Origin: Acidobacteriota bacterium | GTDB lineage: Bacteria > Acidobacteriota > Terriglobia > Terriglobales > Acidobacteriaceae | Direction: 5' to 3' | NCBI GenBank assembly: GCA_003225005.1 | Contig: QIAN01000369.1 | Location: forward strand, 32,637-96,636 | DNA length: 64,000 nucleotides | Part shown: piece by piece, positions 27,048 to 36,678 of the stretch | Numbering within the stretch: the stretch's first letter is position 1 | How the letters are laid out: each line of letters opens with the position of its first letter | The notes under the pieces: generated by a model | Databases searched by the model: none | The model's input: the letters and a program-made list of their open reading frames with translations, nothing else | Told to the model about the DNA's origin: nothing | Translations under genes and position numbers: made by a program

Positions 27048-28112
27048 TTGAAAAGAAACTCGCACTCTGTCCACGCCCTGGCGGCGTTGACGGCTGCCCT
27101 TCTGCTGGCGGCCCTGGCCGGCTGCAAGTCACAAGTGGGTGGCGACGTGATGGCCAGCGTGGACGGCCGGAAAATCTATGCTTCTGACGTGCAGAAGTAT
27201 TTCGAGAACCAAACCTCATCTGCCGAGAATGCACCCACGGGAGAACAATCCACCACGCTCCGCCTCAATATTCTGCATGAACTGATCGACGACGAAATCC
27301 TTATGCGGCGTGCTGAGAAGCTTGGCCTGCTGGCCACGGATGAGGAAGTGGACCGCAAGTACGGTGAGATCAGATCTCCATACACGCAGGAGGAGTTCGA
27401 CAAGCGATTGAAAGAAAAGAAGCTCACCGCGTCCGACTTCAAGCACGACTTGCGCCGTTCGCTGACGGTCGAAAAGGTGATCAACAAGGAAGTCACCTCT
27501 AAAATCAACGTGAGCGACCAGGACATCACCGACTACTACAACGCGCACAAGGCAGAGTTCAACCTGATTGAGCCGCAGTATCATTTGGCGCAAATCTTCG
27601 TGACGCCAACGCCTAATCCGCAGGCTCACAATCAGAACAACAAGGCGCAGAACGAACCCGATGCACGCAAGAAAATCCAGATGATCGCCAACCACCTCGA
27701 GAGTGGTGAAGACTTCGCTACGCTGGCCATGAACTACTCCGAGGACGCCGAAACCTCCGGCAACGGCGGCGACTTGGGGTTCACTCCAGAATCGTCTTTG
27801 CGGAATACGGATCCCTCCACTCGCGACATCGTGATGAAACTGAAGCCCGGGCAGTACAGCTCAGTCATTGCGGTAGTGAATCCTGCAAGCAAGCAACTGA
27901 TGGGCTTTCGGATCGTCAAGTTGTTGGCCAAGGAGCCCGCCGGACAGCGCCAATTAGCCGATCCGAGGGTGCAGCAAGCTGTCCGCTCACAGCTACGCGA
28001 CCGCCGCGAGCAATTACTCAAAGCCGCCTACTACGAGATCTTGCGAAACTCCGCCAGAGTCGAAAACTATTACGCCAAGAAAGTGCTGGACGGCAATGGA
28101 ATGGTGAAATAA
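27048..28112 (+). CDS. Peptidylprolyl isomerase, SurA/PrsA-like lipoprotein
   Basis: 354 residues starting at TTG 27048 (LKRNSHSVHALAALTAALLLA). A lipobox LAALAGC gives a lipid anchor. A SurA-type N-terminal helix domain (VDGRKIYASDVQKYFE, LHELIDDEILMRRAEKLG) precedes a parvulin domain (YHLAQIFVTPTPNPQ, NGGDLGFTPESSL, GQYSSVIAVVN). It probably chaperones outer-membrane or secreted proteins and fits the preceding DsbA-like gene. Confidence 0.88.
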   Translation: MKRNSHSVHALAALTAALLLAALAGCKSQVGGDVMASVDGRKIYASDVQKYFENQTSSAENAPTGEQSTTLRLNILHELIDDEILMRRAEKLGLLATDEEVDRKYGEIRSPYTQEEFDKRLKEKKLTASDFKHDLRRSLTVEKVINKEVTSKINVSDQDITDYYNAHKAEFNLIEPQYHLAQIFVTPTPNPQAHNQNNKAQNEPDARKKIQMIANHLESGEDFATLAMNYSEDAETSGNGGDLGFTPESSLRNTDPSTRDIVMKLKPGQYSSVIAVVNPASKQLMGFRIVKLLAKEPAGQRQLADPRVQQAVRSQLRDRREQLLKAAYYEILRNSARVENYYAKKVLDGNGMVK

Positions 28113-28194
28113 CAAGCCCCGTCAATGCTGAGGGTGGAGTGCTGCGGCTCATGACTCGGGAACCGCAGGGAGTTTCGGCGGGAATGAGCTGGCT

Positions 28195-28689
28195 TTATTC
28201 AACGATTGCCAGCACGTCTCCGGCATTTACCGCCGCCCCCTCATTGACCAGAATCTTCTGGACCGTCCCTTTCTTCGGCGACTTAATCTCGTTTTGCATC
28301 TTCATTGCCTCAACCACAACCACGCCAGCGCCCGCGTCCACTTCAGATCCCTCGCGGATCAGCACGCGCACAATCTTCCCGGACATAGGAGCCGTTAACT
28401 TCCTCGGTCCGTGGTCGTCTGCGGCGCGGGTGCGTACCCGCAGTGAGCGAGGATCGCGGACTTCAGCCGCATAGCACTCGCCGCGGAACCAGACCTGGAC
28501 GTGGTCGGCCTTACGCTCGCACTTGACCTCGTAGATCTCGTGGCCAACCCGAAGCGATAACACACCGGGCCGCACGGGGATCGCGTCAACATCGACCTCG
28601 AGTCCGTCAAGATGGCATGACCATCGCGAGGCATCGCGGCCAAGTTCGAGCTGGTAATGGTTGCCGCCGATACTGACGTCGTATTTCAT
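28195..28689 (-). CDS. Biotin carboxyl carrier domain protein of an acyl-CoA carboxylase
   Basis: 164 residues. The C-terminal biotinyl domain has the biotinylated lysine in VVEAMKMQNEIKSP, with VNEGAAVNAGDVLAIVE closing the fold. The N-terminal half is a beta-rich linker region as in split propionyl-CoA or acetyl-CoA carboxylase alpha chains. It lies 100 bases downstream of the biotin carboxylase gene on the same strand; together they would form the biotin carboxylase-carrier part of the enzyme. Confidence 0.9.
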   Translation of the reverse strand: MKYDVSIGGNHYQLELGRDASRWSCHLDGLEVDVDAIPVRPGVLSLRVGHEIYEVKCERKADHVQVWFRGECYAAEVRDPRSLRVRTRAADDHGPRKLTAPMSGKIVRVLIREGSEVDAGAGVVVVEAMKMQNEIKSPKKGTVQKILVNEGAAVNAGDVLAIVE

Positions 28690-28789
28690 GAAAATAACGG
28701 CAGGTGGTTAGTAGCTGGTGGTGCCTAGCATTCAACTGCATAGCAATCCGCAATCAGAACGTTCGCGCAAAAGCGATTCGCTGCTTCCG

Positions 28790-30337
28790 CTATGAGTGAC
28801 TGCCAATATTTGTTCTTAGGGCTTCGATGCGGCCTGCGCCTTTCCAACCGGACGCGGCTTTGCCGGAATTGTTTTTCGAGCCACTGGCTGCATTTGCCGG
28901 ATCGCTTGCGGACACGGTTGCTCCCATTGCGACAAACATTCCTGCGGCGATGACCGCTGCCTCGGACAGTTTTGTACCCGCTTGCCCGCTGTTCTGCTTC
29001 TTCAGCATTCTGTCGAGGAATCCAGTATCCACTTTGCCCGCGCGAAAATCCGGATGATGCAGGATGCGGCGGAACAGGGAGATATTGTTCTTGATTCCGC
29101 CCACGAAATACTCGCCTAAAGCGCGCCTCAGTCGCCCGATTGCCTGGACCCGATCGGAGCCATAGCCAATCAGCTTGGCTAGCAGCGGATCGTAGTCCAT
29201 CGGCACGTTCCAGCCTTCATACACGCCGCTATCAAGCCGGATTCCGGGGCCCGAGGGTTCCATGAGCAGGTTGATCATCCCCGGGCTGGGAAAATAATTG
29301 TTGTCGGGATCTTCCGCATAGATGCGGCACTCGATGGCATGCCCGCGAATCTGAACATCGTTCTGGACAAAAGGCAGCTTTTCACCCGCCGCAATGCGGA
29401 TCTGCAAGTGGACGAGATCAATTCCAGTAACCAACTCCGTCACCGGGTGTTCCACTTGCAAGCGCGTGTTCATTTCCAGGAAAAAGAAGTTCTCTTGCTC
29501 GTCCATGAGGAATTCGACTGTGCCTGCATTGCTATAGCCTGCGGCTTTAGCGACGCGAACGGCAGCGTCACCCATTTTTCGGCGTATTTCTGAATCTACG
29601 ATTGGTGCGGGAGATTCCTCCAGCACTTTCTGATGGCGGCGCTGGATGGAGCACTCGCGCTCGCCGAGGTAGATCGCGTTTCCGTGTTCGTCGGCGACCA
29701 CCTGCATCTCGATGTGCCGTGGATTGATGATCGCCTTCTCCATGTAGACTTCGGCATCGCCGAAAGCACGCTCCGCCTCGCTGCGAGCCGACTCCAGCGC
29801 CGAGGTGAGTTCTTTCGGAGTGCGCACCAAACGCATGCCTTTGCCGCCGCCGCCGGCCGCGGCCTTTAACATCACCGGATAGCCGACCCTGGCCGCCATC
29901 TGTTCTGCTTGCTCGAACGATTCAAGTCCGCTTGCTGCGCCCGGAACCAGTGGAATGCCTGCCCTTTCCATTGCCTGCCGGGCGCGGGTCTTCGATCCCA
30001 TCATTTCCATGGCCGCGGCGGAAGGACCGATGAACTTTACACCGGCATGGACGCAGGCCTGGGCGAATCTCGCGTTCTCTGAGAGGAAACCGTAACCGGG
30101 ATGAATGGCATCGACTCCTGAGCGCTTCGCAGCATCGAGAATCTTGGGGACGTTCAGATACGATTCGGAAGCTGTCGCGGCACCGATCGGACATGCTTCG
30201 TCGGCGTGCCGCACGTGAAGTGCAGCACGATCCACTTCGGAGTAGACTGCGACCGCGGCAATGCCCATCTCATGGCAGGCTCGGATGACGCGCACCGCAA
30301 TCTCGCCACGGTTAGCGATGAGAATTTTCTTGAACAT
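28790..30337 (-). CDS. accC: Biotin carboxylase subunit of acyl-CoA carboxylase
   Basis: 515 residues. N-terminus MFKKILIANRGEIAVRVIRAC, ATP-grasp loop AAAGGGGKGMRLV, and the catalytic segment FFFLEMNTRLQVEHPVTELVTG are all typical AccC features. It carboxylates biotin using ATP and bicarbonate. The C-terminal about 60 residues (after DRMLKKQNS) are low-complexity Ala/Ser/Lys and not part of the usual fold. The pairing with the separate carrier suggests a propionyl- or acetyl-CoA carboxylase; the carboxyltransferase subunit is not in the window. Confidence 0.92.
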   Translation of the reverse strand: MFKKILIANRGEIAVRVIRACHEMGIAAVAVYSEVDRAALHVRHADEACPIGAATASESYLNVPKILDAAKRSGVDAIHPGYGFLSENARFAQACVHAGVKFIGPSAAAMEMMGSKTRARQAMERAGIPLVPGAASGLESFEQAEQMAARVGYPVMLKAAAGGGGKGMRLVRTPKELTSALESARSEAERAFGDAEVYMEKAIINPRHIEMQVVADEHGNAIYLGERECSIQRRHQKVLEESPAPIVDSEIRRKMGDAAVRVAKAAGYSNAGTVEFLMDEQENFFFLEMNTRLQVEHPVTELVTGIDLVHLQIRIAAGEKLPFVQNDVQIRGHAIECRIYAEDPDNNYFPSPGMINLLMEPSGPGIRLDSGVYEGWNVPMDYDPLLAKLIGYGSDRVQAIGRLRRALGEYFVGGIKNNISLFRRILHHPDFRAGKVDTGFLDRMLKKQNSGQAGTKLSEAAVIAAGMFVAMGATVSASDPANAASGSKNNSGKAASGWKGAGRIEALRTNIGSHS

Positions 30338-30378
30338 GCCTTAGATGAGCGGAAAGCTCGAGTGCGTTACCGCGGCAG

Positions 30379-31656
30379 TCATGCTTTCGATTCTACCGGA
30401 GCCGCGAGCTTGCGGGTACGATCCTTAGCTTGCGACAGCAGAAATACCGCCAGGATCACTAACTCCGGCTCAATCGGATGCCGGTAGCGGGCGTGGGGAT
30501 AGACGACATAGTAAACCGCGGGATAGGTTACGATGAGTCCCGCGAAAAGCCAAGCCCCGCACCGCTTTTGACGCAGAGCGAGAATCAATCCCCAGATTGC
30601 GAGCACCGACGACGCCAGGAACAGCGAACTGCGAAAGTCCCAGAAAGCAGTGCTGTCAGTCGGCTTGGGCACACCGTTCCAGTAATAGAAAACGCGCTTC
30701 AGGCTGATTACCAAGAAGCGTCGGGGATGAGCGCGGACCCAATCAAACGCCGATCTCTTGCAGTCAGCCGCGTAGGCGAGCTCTCCCCTGCGCTGGAATT
30801 TTTCGAATTCCAGCTTGTTCAGATTCGGCTGCAAATAGACTCTCGACATTCCGTCGGCGCCGTCTCCGTTGCCGAGGCGAAACTGAAGTCCGAAGTCGTC
30901 CCGCAGAAATACGAAACGGCCGAAGACCTCATAATTCCTCACCAGCCACGGCGTCACTACCAGAAAAAATATGGCGGACGAGACGGCAATGCCGGACAAC
31001 GATGACAGGCCCCGACGGTGTCTTTGGCGCCATATCCACAAGCCGCAGAACGGCAGGAAGGCCAGCGTCGTGGGATTCGCCAGGGCTCCTACGCCCGAGA
31101 GCAGGCCGAAGATCAGCCAGTTGCGCCACTCGCGCGACTGTTCCAGCTCCAGCGAGACCAGCAAGACGAGCGACAGGATCAGGGGGGTAAACGTTGTGTC
31201 CCAAATCCAGTGAACTGACCAGTACCAAATGTATGGAAGGAAGGCCCACGTCCGTGCCGACCACTGTGCAACGCGCTCGCCGAAAGTTTGGCTGGCAATC
31301 AGATAAATCGGAATGCTGGTCAATGCCGATAGCAGGCTGTTGATGGTCAGCAACGCCCAGGCGGACGCGTAAGTGTAAACCCCAAACACCTTGAAGACCG
31401 CAGCCATCAAATAGGGGTACAGTGGCGGTTCCCAGGCGGTGGGGCCGGTGCTGTCTCCGTAGGGACTGCCGTAGCCGTGTCCTTGGGCGATGGAGCGGGC
31501 GATGCGGCCCATCTCCCATCCAAAACCGAAGTGATCGTCGGGAGTGCGGGTGCGGTATTGGCGGAAGACTCCGATGCTCGCCACTTGAAGAGCAAACGAC
31601 AGCAGCACGAGCCACAACACAGACTTGGGGATGGGGGCGCGCGAGGATCTCTCCAT
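30379..31656 (-). CDS. Membrane glycosyltransferase, GT39/ArnT-like
   Basis: 425 residues with about ten hydrophobic segments. Near the N-terminus an aromatic, polar loop containing GFGWEMGRIARSIAQGHGY and PTAWEPPLYPYLMAA matches the first periplasmic loop of GT39-type enzymes that use polyprenyl-phosphate sugars. SQTFGERVAQWSARTWAFLPYIWYW follows. Probably decorates envelope glycans or proteins. Stops 41 bases before accC. Confidence 0.78.
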   Translation of the reverse strand: MERSSRAPIPKSVLWLVLLSFALQVASIGVFRQYRTRTPDDHFGFGWEMGRIARSIAQGHGYGSPYGDSTGPTAWEPPLYPYLMAAVFKVFGVYTYASAWALLTINSLLSALTSIPIYLIASQTFGERVAQWSARTWAFLPYIWYWSVHWIWDTTFTPLILSLVLLVSLELEQSREWRNWLIFGLLSGVGALANPTTLAFLPFCGLWIWRQRHRRGLSSLSGIAVSSAIFFLVVTPWLVRNYEVFGRFVFLRDDFGLQFRLGNGDGADGMSRVYLQPNLNKLEFEKFQRRGELAYAADCKRSAFDWVRAHPRRFLVISLKRVFYYWNGVPKPTDSTAFWDFRSSLFLASSVLAIWGLILALRQKRCGAWLFAGLIVTYPAVYYVVYPHARYRHPIEPELVILAVFLLSQAKDRTRKLAAPVESKA

Positions 31657-32147
31657 CGGAGGGAAGTTTATCAGCTTCCTGCATCAGCGATGGCTCAGCA
31701 CTTAGGAGCCAGTGGTCAGTGGATAGCAAAAAAGCTCGGCGCGACTGTTTGCTGGGCACGGACCCTGAACACTGTTTGGCGCAGGCTGTGAATCTCCACC
31801 TAAAATAATTCTGTCGAGAGAAAATTCTCAGGCAAAATCTTGAGGCGCAATCACTTGCGGGCAAAATATAGAGAACATGGGAGTTAAGCCTGTCGTGGTT
31901 CCGCGCTGGCTGCACCGCCTCCGCCTTGACTTTCTGGTGAGACCTTTCGCCGGCAGCGCAAAGGTCAGATGTCACACCAGGCTGTTGATTTTTTTGCAGG
32001 ATGATACCCGCTGCGGTCGCACATCAAAGATCAAAACGCCCTATCTCTCCCCAGAACGGAGAGACAACGGTGGGGCGCCCCCTAAGGGTGAATGGCGAAG
32101 GCGCCCGTCACGGATTTAGGCGGATCGACTCGTTACCAGCGGCGGCA
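31657..32147. other. About 490 bases without a recognisable gene
   Basis: No convincing coding sequence on either strand. It contains GGAGCCAGTGGTCAGTGGAT near 31708, of the same low-complexity TCAGTGG type as CAGTGGTCAGTGG near 32775 inside the DUF1801 gene, and otherwise nothing I can interpret. The open frames here have no family resemblance. Confidence 0.5.
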
Positions 32148-32312
32148 CTATCTGCTTGCCAAGCTGAACGGCCAGGGTTGTGGTATGGCCAACAGCATGG
32201 GCAGCGCTCCCACGAGCGCCGTGTTTTTCAGGAAGTCGATCATGTCGGCCTGCTTCATCTGCGGGTCGGACACCGCCCAGACTTTGTGCATGAGGAAGGT
32301 GGTGCCGAGCAT
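32148..32312 (-). pseudogene. DoxX-family membrane protein, C-terminal fragment only
   Basis: Reads MLGTTFLMHKVWAV, then MKQADMIDFLKNTALVGALPMLLAIPQPWPFSLASR and a TAG at 32148-32150. This is the last part of a DoxX-family protein (quinone-linked or thiol-stress membrane subunit). An in-frame stop lies just upstream of the Met, and the first three helices are absent, so only a remnant is left. Confidence 0.68.
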
Positions 32313-32421
32313 GAATCAGTGTTGAAAGTCGTTTCCCATCGTATCCCGGTTCAGTAAGTCAACACCCCAATGTGGAATTCTGCTGCGGAATCCAGCTCTG
32401 ACCAAACTGGACTTGCCGGGG

Positions 32422-32808
32422 TCAGCGCTTGCGCTCCTTTTCTGCCAGGCGCGCTTTCACCATCTTCTTCACAAGAGCTGCTGGCAGAGGCTTGTCCTGA
32501 GGGAAGCGGATCGTGCCTTTGGATGTCTCGAAGCCCTTCAGTTCATTCTTGAACGTTTTGATCACGGCCATACTCGTCGGAAACAAACTGCAATGCTTTG
32601 AAAATGCGGCGTATCCGAGGAACGGTCCTTTGTATTTGAACATCGGAATGCCGTAGCTGATGGCCTCGGTTGCCTCCTCTGGCACGACGGACCGAATCGC
32701 TGCACGAACTTTGTTCAATGTGCCGCGAGCGGGTTGGGGAACACGGGCGAGGTATTCGTCGACGCTCTTGGCAGTGGTCAGTGGTTTTTTGGAAGATGCT
32801 TTTTTCAT
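32422..32808 (-). CDS. DUF1801 protein (YdhG/iron-chaperone-like fold)
   Basis: 128 residues with the DUF1801 core: SVDEYLARVPQPARGTLNKVRAAIR, EEATEAISYGIPMFKYKG and GFETSKGTIRFPQDKPLPAALVKKMVKAR. Basic at both ends. The fold is found in YdhG-type proteins and in Bacillus Fra; activity is not known. Intact and isolated among remnants. Confidence 0.85.
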   Translation of the reverse strand: MKKASSKKPLTTAKSVDEYLARVPQPARGTLNKVRAAIRSVVPEEATEAISYGIPMFKYKGPFLGYAAFSKHCSLFPTSMAVIKTFKNELKGFETSKGTIRFPQDKPLPAALVKKMVKARLAEKERKR

Positions 32809-32927
32809 AGATCCTCTTTCTTAAGATCAACAACACAAGTAGGCCCTCTCGCAATGGATGCGAGAAACGGGTGCCATCAAGAATAGCGTGGTCGTGAAAG
32901 GCTGACCCGGTCCTCGGCTCATTGCGG

Positions 32928-33811
32928 TTACGGCGCAGTCACTCCCAGGTGGGCACCGACGAGCACTACTTTTTCTGGATGGACCGCTCCCTCAATTTCT
33001 CCGACAATGTTCTCCGATGGCACAAGGTCCAGCAGAAAAACTATTTTCCACGTCGATGTCGATGCTCACCGCGCGGTTCTGCAGCAATAGCCGCTCGATC
33101 AGCCTCTGATGTTCAACCGGAAGATCGACAGACGGGATCAGGCTGGTGTCAATGGTCTCGGGCAGCGCTACTGCCACCGGTTCCGAGTGAACGATCCCGT
33201 CGCCGGGCCGTGTATCGTGTCGAAGTACCACGACGGCGTGCGCCGCGGTGGCCGCTTGCAGCAGCGGCAACAGCTTCGAGTAGGCGCGCATCGGCTGGTC
33301 AGCATCGGAACCCATGAGTAGTGCTTTGCCGCTCCAGCTTGAAGCCTGCGACTGAACCAGTGAATCAAGGTGCTCCGCCACATCATTCGCACGCAAAAGT
33401 ACCACTTGCACTGGCCCACTGTGCGCCGGCGTCGATCCAGTCCAACCGTATGCCGCAATCGGAATAGGTATCCGGAAGGGTGTGACCAGCCAAGCCACCG
33501 CGGGTCCACGCAGCCAACCTCGCGGCAATGTCCAGCCCTCGGTGTGCACCTGTTGCAGACCAGCCTTGCGCATGTATTCGACCACCTGGCGCTCCGCCGC
33601 TTGCGCAGCGACACTGCCGGTGAGACGGGGACCGATTTCATCACAGAGCTGCTCCAACTCAAGCGTGGGATCGGTTTGCTCCGCGGCGCGGTGAACCCGA
33701 TCCACACGGAGCGCCATGGGCGATATAGGAGCAGACGCAGGGGCCGCTTGACCCAAGGCACAGCCAGAGATCAAGAGTCCTTACACACAGGAGTTTGGCG
33801 AGCGGTCTCAT
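32928..33811 (-). pseudogene. M28-type metallopeptidase remnant, truncated before the metal site
   Basis: ATG 33811 starts MRPLAKLLCV, which runs into a frameshift; the next frame carries LISGCALGQAAPASAP, LELEQLCDEIGPRLTGSVAAQ and GWTLPRGWLRGPAVAWLV, the N-terminal and PA-domain part of M28 aminopeptidases. Near 33010 the frame changes again to VPSENIVGEIEGAVHPEKVVLVGAHLGVTAP followed by TAA at 32928-32930. Intact relatives continue GAHLD and then carry the zinc ligands, all missing here. At least two frameshifts plus C-terminal loss. Confidence 0.75.
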
Positions 33812-34343
33812 GCTCAACAGCCTACATACCGATGCAGCCTCACATCCAGTACGCAGCCTCAATAGCACTGCCCGAGTCACGGCAACCCGGAGGCAATTTA
33901 ACGCTTATGGGCGAGATCCCCCCGCTGGCAAAGCAAAATTGACGGAAGCCGAGATCAAGGGCTGAGTCTGGGGCGGGAGCTGAGAGTCGGCAGATTTTGT
34001 GCCCGGGAACCGCCGATGTCAAGGGCGATTCGAGATGGGGAGCACGGTCAACGTCACAAGCGGCGGACAGGAGTGTCCGCCCCACAGGGACAGCGGTATC
34101 GACGGGGCATTCCAGCCCTTGTCTACCACAATTGTGCAAACAATTGCCGAGTTTGCTGATGCGTATACGGTGAGGATTTTGGGGGACGCGCCGCTGTGAG
34201 CCGTGCCGAGGGTAATGCCGCGAAATGCTAGATTTAGCCGCTTTCGCCGGCTCCGCCGGAGGGACAAGGTCGAGTCTTTGGTCCCGGGATTGCCTCTAAC
34301 CCATGTGGATTTCGCTCCAGCGAAAACCGGGGAGCTGGAAACT
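33812..34343. other. About 530 bases without a recognisable gene
   Basis: Neither strand gives a family-like coding sequence. The only clear structure is the palindrome at 34062-34081. The last about 30 bases before 34344 probably hold the ribosome binding region (GGGGAGCTGGAAACT) of the small secreted-protein gene. Confidence 0.5.
34062..34081. repeat. Palindromic element GGCGGACA-GGAG-TGTCCGCC
   Basis: A perfect eight-base stem with a four-base loop, followed by CCACAGGGAC. Its layout (short G/C-rich inverted repeat, loop of four) resembles the elements inside tgt, mnmG and near 38653, and I recall the same string as a frequent repeat in acidobacterial genomes. Lies in a gene-free stretch. 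Confidence 0.7.
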
Positions 34344-34664
34344 ATGAAACTCACTTTTGTCCTGCTATGCCTGCTTTGCGCCTCCGCAGCGTTCGGCCAG
34401 GCCGTTTTGGCGCAGCCCAGCTACGCCCAACCACTTGTGATGGCCGACCATCCACAACATGCATCGCAGCATGAGTTGGCTCAGCCACAAGATCTGTTTG
34501 AGCACTCTGGCTACACCTATGCCAAGGGCGAGCTTCCGCTCTCTGATTTCGTGCATCCTTCGGAGCCGGAGCCGCTGGGCGATATGGCGCGTGCTTACAG
34601 AAAAGAGCACGCTTCGGTTAAGAAGGCTGAGTTCGTGTTTGAAAAATACGTGGCCAAGAACTAA
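34344..34664 (+). CDS. Small secreted protein of unknown function
   Basis: 106 residues from ATG 34344 (MKLTFVLLCLLCASAAFGQA), with a clear signal peptide and probable cleavage after AAFGQA or VLAQ. The mature part is polar with GELPLSDFVHPSEPEPLGDMARAYRKEH and ends EFVFEKYVAKN. I recall similar short exported proteins only from Acidobacteriota and cannot assign a role. Confidence 0.6.
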   Translation: MKLTFVLLCLLCASAAFGQAVLAQPSYAQPLVMADHPQHASQHELAQPQDLFEHSGYTYAKGELPLSDFVHPSEPEPLGDMARAYRKEHASVKKAEFVFEKYVAKN

Positions 34665-34910
34665 GCGGAACCGTAGCGAACAACTGGGCGATGCGCTCGA
34701 GATCCCTCTCTCCTTCTGAAAAACGGCTGCGCTCGGGATGATGCAGTTACGGAATTAGGTTCAGAATCCAAACTGCAATTCACCCCCTTCGATTCCATTC
34801 CTGTATGCATGAGCGAGTCTGCCGCCCTACTTCGGTGTTGCGGCAACATAGTATGATTTGCTGGTGAGATCTTCGAGCGGAGTTGCAGAATCTTCCCTTC
34901 TGAGGCGGCG

Positions 34911-36569
34911 GTGACCGCGGCTCCTGCGCAATTGGGTGCTGAGCGGCACGGCGTCCCGCCTGAGGGCAGGCACTCCACTGCTAGTTCTGTAACCTCGCTG
35001 CTTTCGGGGGAATTTTTGGCGGCGCTGGTGTTGACCGCCGGGTTTGTCGCCAGGCTTCTTACGGCTTGGCGCTACTTTCTTAATCCCGATGAAGCTCTTC
35101 ACTATGTGCTGGCCGACCAGTCCTCGCTGACGCTGGCATGGAGAGCGGCTCTAACCAATGCTCACCCGCCGCTGCTCATTGTGGTCCTTTACTACGTGCG
35201 CTTTTTGGGGCATTCGGAGCTGCTGCTGCGCATGCCCTCGGTGTTGGCGGGAACCGCTTGCTGCTGGATTTTTTATGAATGGCTCAAGCTGGTGACTGAC
35301 CGCACGACCGCCCTCGTCGGCTTGCTGCTTTTATCTTTCGCTCCGGCTCTCATCGCTTTGTCGTCGGAGGTTCGACAATATGCGCTTCTGCTGTTTTTTA
35401 TGGTGAGCTGCCTGTCCGTCTCCGAAAGCGCGCTGCGGGAAAATTCTCCGGCTTTGATGATGTTGTTTTCGCTGTCGCTCTATGGAGCGCTTCTCTCCCA
35501 CTACTCGTCGCTGATTTTCGCCTTCACGATGGGTCTTTACATGCTCGTTCGCCTTTACCCGTTTAAGAAATGGATGATGTTATTCGCTGTTTGGGCGGCG
35601 GGGCAGGTGGGGGCGTTGGCCCTGGTCTCTTATTTTCTGATCACTCATGTTTCGCGCCTGAAGAAAAGTGGGATGGCACAGGAAATCGCCGACACATGGC
35701 TGCGGAAATCTATTTTTCATCCTGGCACAAGGAGCGTGGCTGCCTTCGTCCCGCAGCAGACGATCCGGGTGTTCACTTATTTATTCAGCCACGGATTGAT
35801 GGGAACATTGGTGCTGCTGGCGTTTCTGGCCGGGATGGCGTTACTGCTGTGGAAAAAAGCGGGGCCGTGGAATAGCACCGGGCCGTCACAGCGTCAGCTT
35901 GCACTTCTGTTGGGCCTGCCGTTTATGGTCAATTGCGTGGCCGCCATCGCCGGACAGTATCCCTATGGCGGAACTAGGCACAACGCGGTCCTAGGGCTGT
36001 TTGCCATCAGCGGGGCGAGTATTGCTCTGGCGGCGTGGAGGCCGGCGATTTCGTGGATAAAGTTCCTCGGGATTGCGGTTGCACTGGCTGTCTGCAACTT
36101 TTTCCCGTCGCCGCATCCGGTGATTCGGGAGAAAGATCAATCCCGAGATCTGATGGAACAAGCAGCGGACTATATGCATCATTCCCTGCCGGCGGGATCC
36201 GTAATCATATCCGATTACCAGAGCGGTCTTCTGCTCGGCTACTATGTCTGCGGTCATGAGGTGGTTCAGATATTGGAGCTTTCCTGGAAGACCGATTGCG
36301 GACCTTATACAGTGGTGACCACTCACCCGAATGAATGGGAGTTTTACGCCAATGACCTTCCGGACCAATTGAGTCGAGTGGCGGCAATCTACAACCTCGC
36401 ACCCGCGAGTAAACTCTGGCTATTCGACGCGGGCTGGATTGGGGCTTCCGCGCCGGGGCTTTATGTTGGGCTGCGATCTCTGGGCTGCTCCGCACCTCGC
36501 AACTTTGGCAACAACATCTTCGTGTGCGAGTTGACGGTTCCGGGAAGGGCCGCAGCCAAGCGGGATTGA
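34911..36569 (+). CDS. Membrane glycosyltransferase, GT39-like
   Basis: 552 residues, start codon GTG. About 11 hydrophobic helices. The first loop carries the acidic pair in YFLNPDEALHYVLADQSSL and then ALTNAHPPLLIVVLYYV, the pattern of GT39/PMT-type polyprenyl-sugar transferases. The C-terminal about 150 residues form a soluble domain (ADYMHHSLPAGSVIISDYQSG, TVVTTHPNEWEFY). Second such enzyme in the window. Followed by a strong hairpin. Confidence 0.78.
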   Translation: MTAAPAQLGAERHGVPPEGRHSTASSVTSLLSGEFLAALVLTAGFVARLLTAWRYFLNPDEALHYVLADQSSLTLAWRAALTNAHPPLLIVVLYYVRFLGHSELLLRMPSVLAGTACCWIFYEWLKLVTDRTTALVGLLLLSFAPALIALSSEVRQYALLLFFMVSCLSVSESALRENSPALMMLFSLSLYGALLSHYSSLIFAFTMGLYMLVRLYPFKKWMMLFAVWAAGQVGALALVSYFLITHVSRLKKSGMAQEIADTWLRKSIFHPGTRSVAAFVPQQTIRVFTYLFSHGLMGTLVLLAFLAGMALLLWKKAGPWNSTGPSQRQLALLLGLPFMVNCVAAIAGQYPYGGTRHNAVLGLFAISGASIALAAWRPAISWIKFLGIAVALAVCNFFPSPHPVIREKDQSRDLMEQAADYMHHSLPAGSVIISDYQSGLLLGYYVCGHEVVQILELSWKTDCGPYTVVTTHPNEWEFYANDLPDQLSRVAAIYNLAPASKLWLFDAGWIGASAPGLYVGLRSLGCSAPRNFGNNIFVCELTVPGRAAAKRD

Positions 36570-36602
36570 CCAAGTAATATCGGGCGAAAGGACAAGCAAA
36601 GA

Positions 36603-36629
36603 CCTCATCCGCATCGATTGCGGATGAGG
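36603..36629. terminator. Hairpin between convergent genes
   Basis: CCTCATCCGCA (36603-36613), loop TCGAT, TGCGGATGAGG (36619-36629): a perfect 11-base stem between the GT39-like gene and the TPR lipoprotein gene, which converge here. No long T-run follows, so it may be a bidirectional or factor-assisted terminator. Confidence 0.7.
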
Positions 36630-36678
36630 CCGGTTCGACAAGAAATGTGTTTCGGCTGATCTCTATTTCGGCTGGTCT

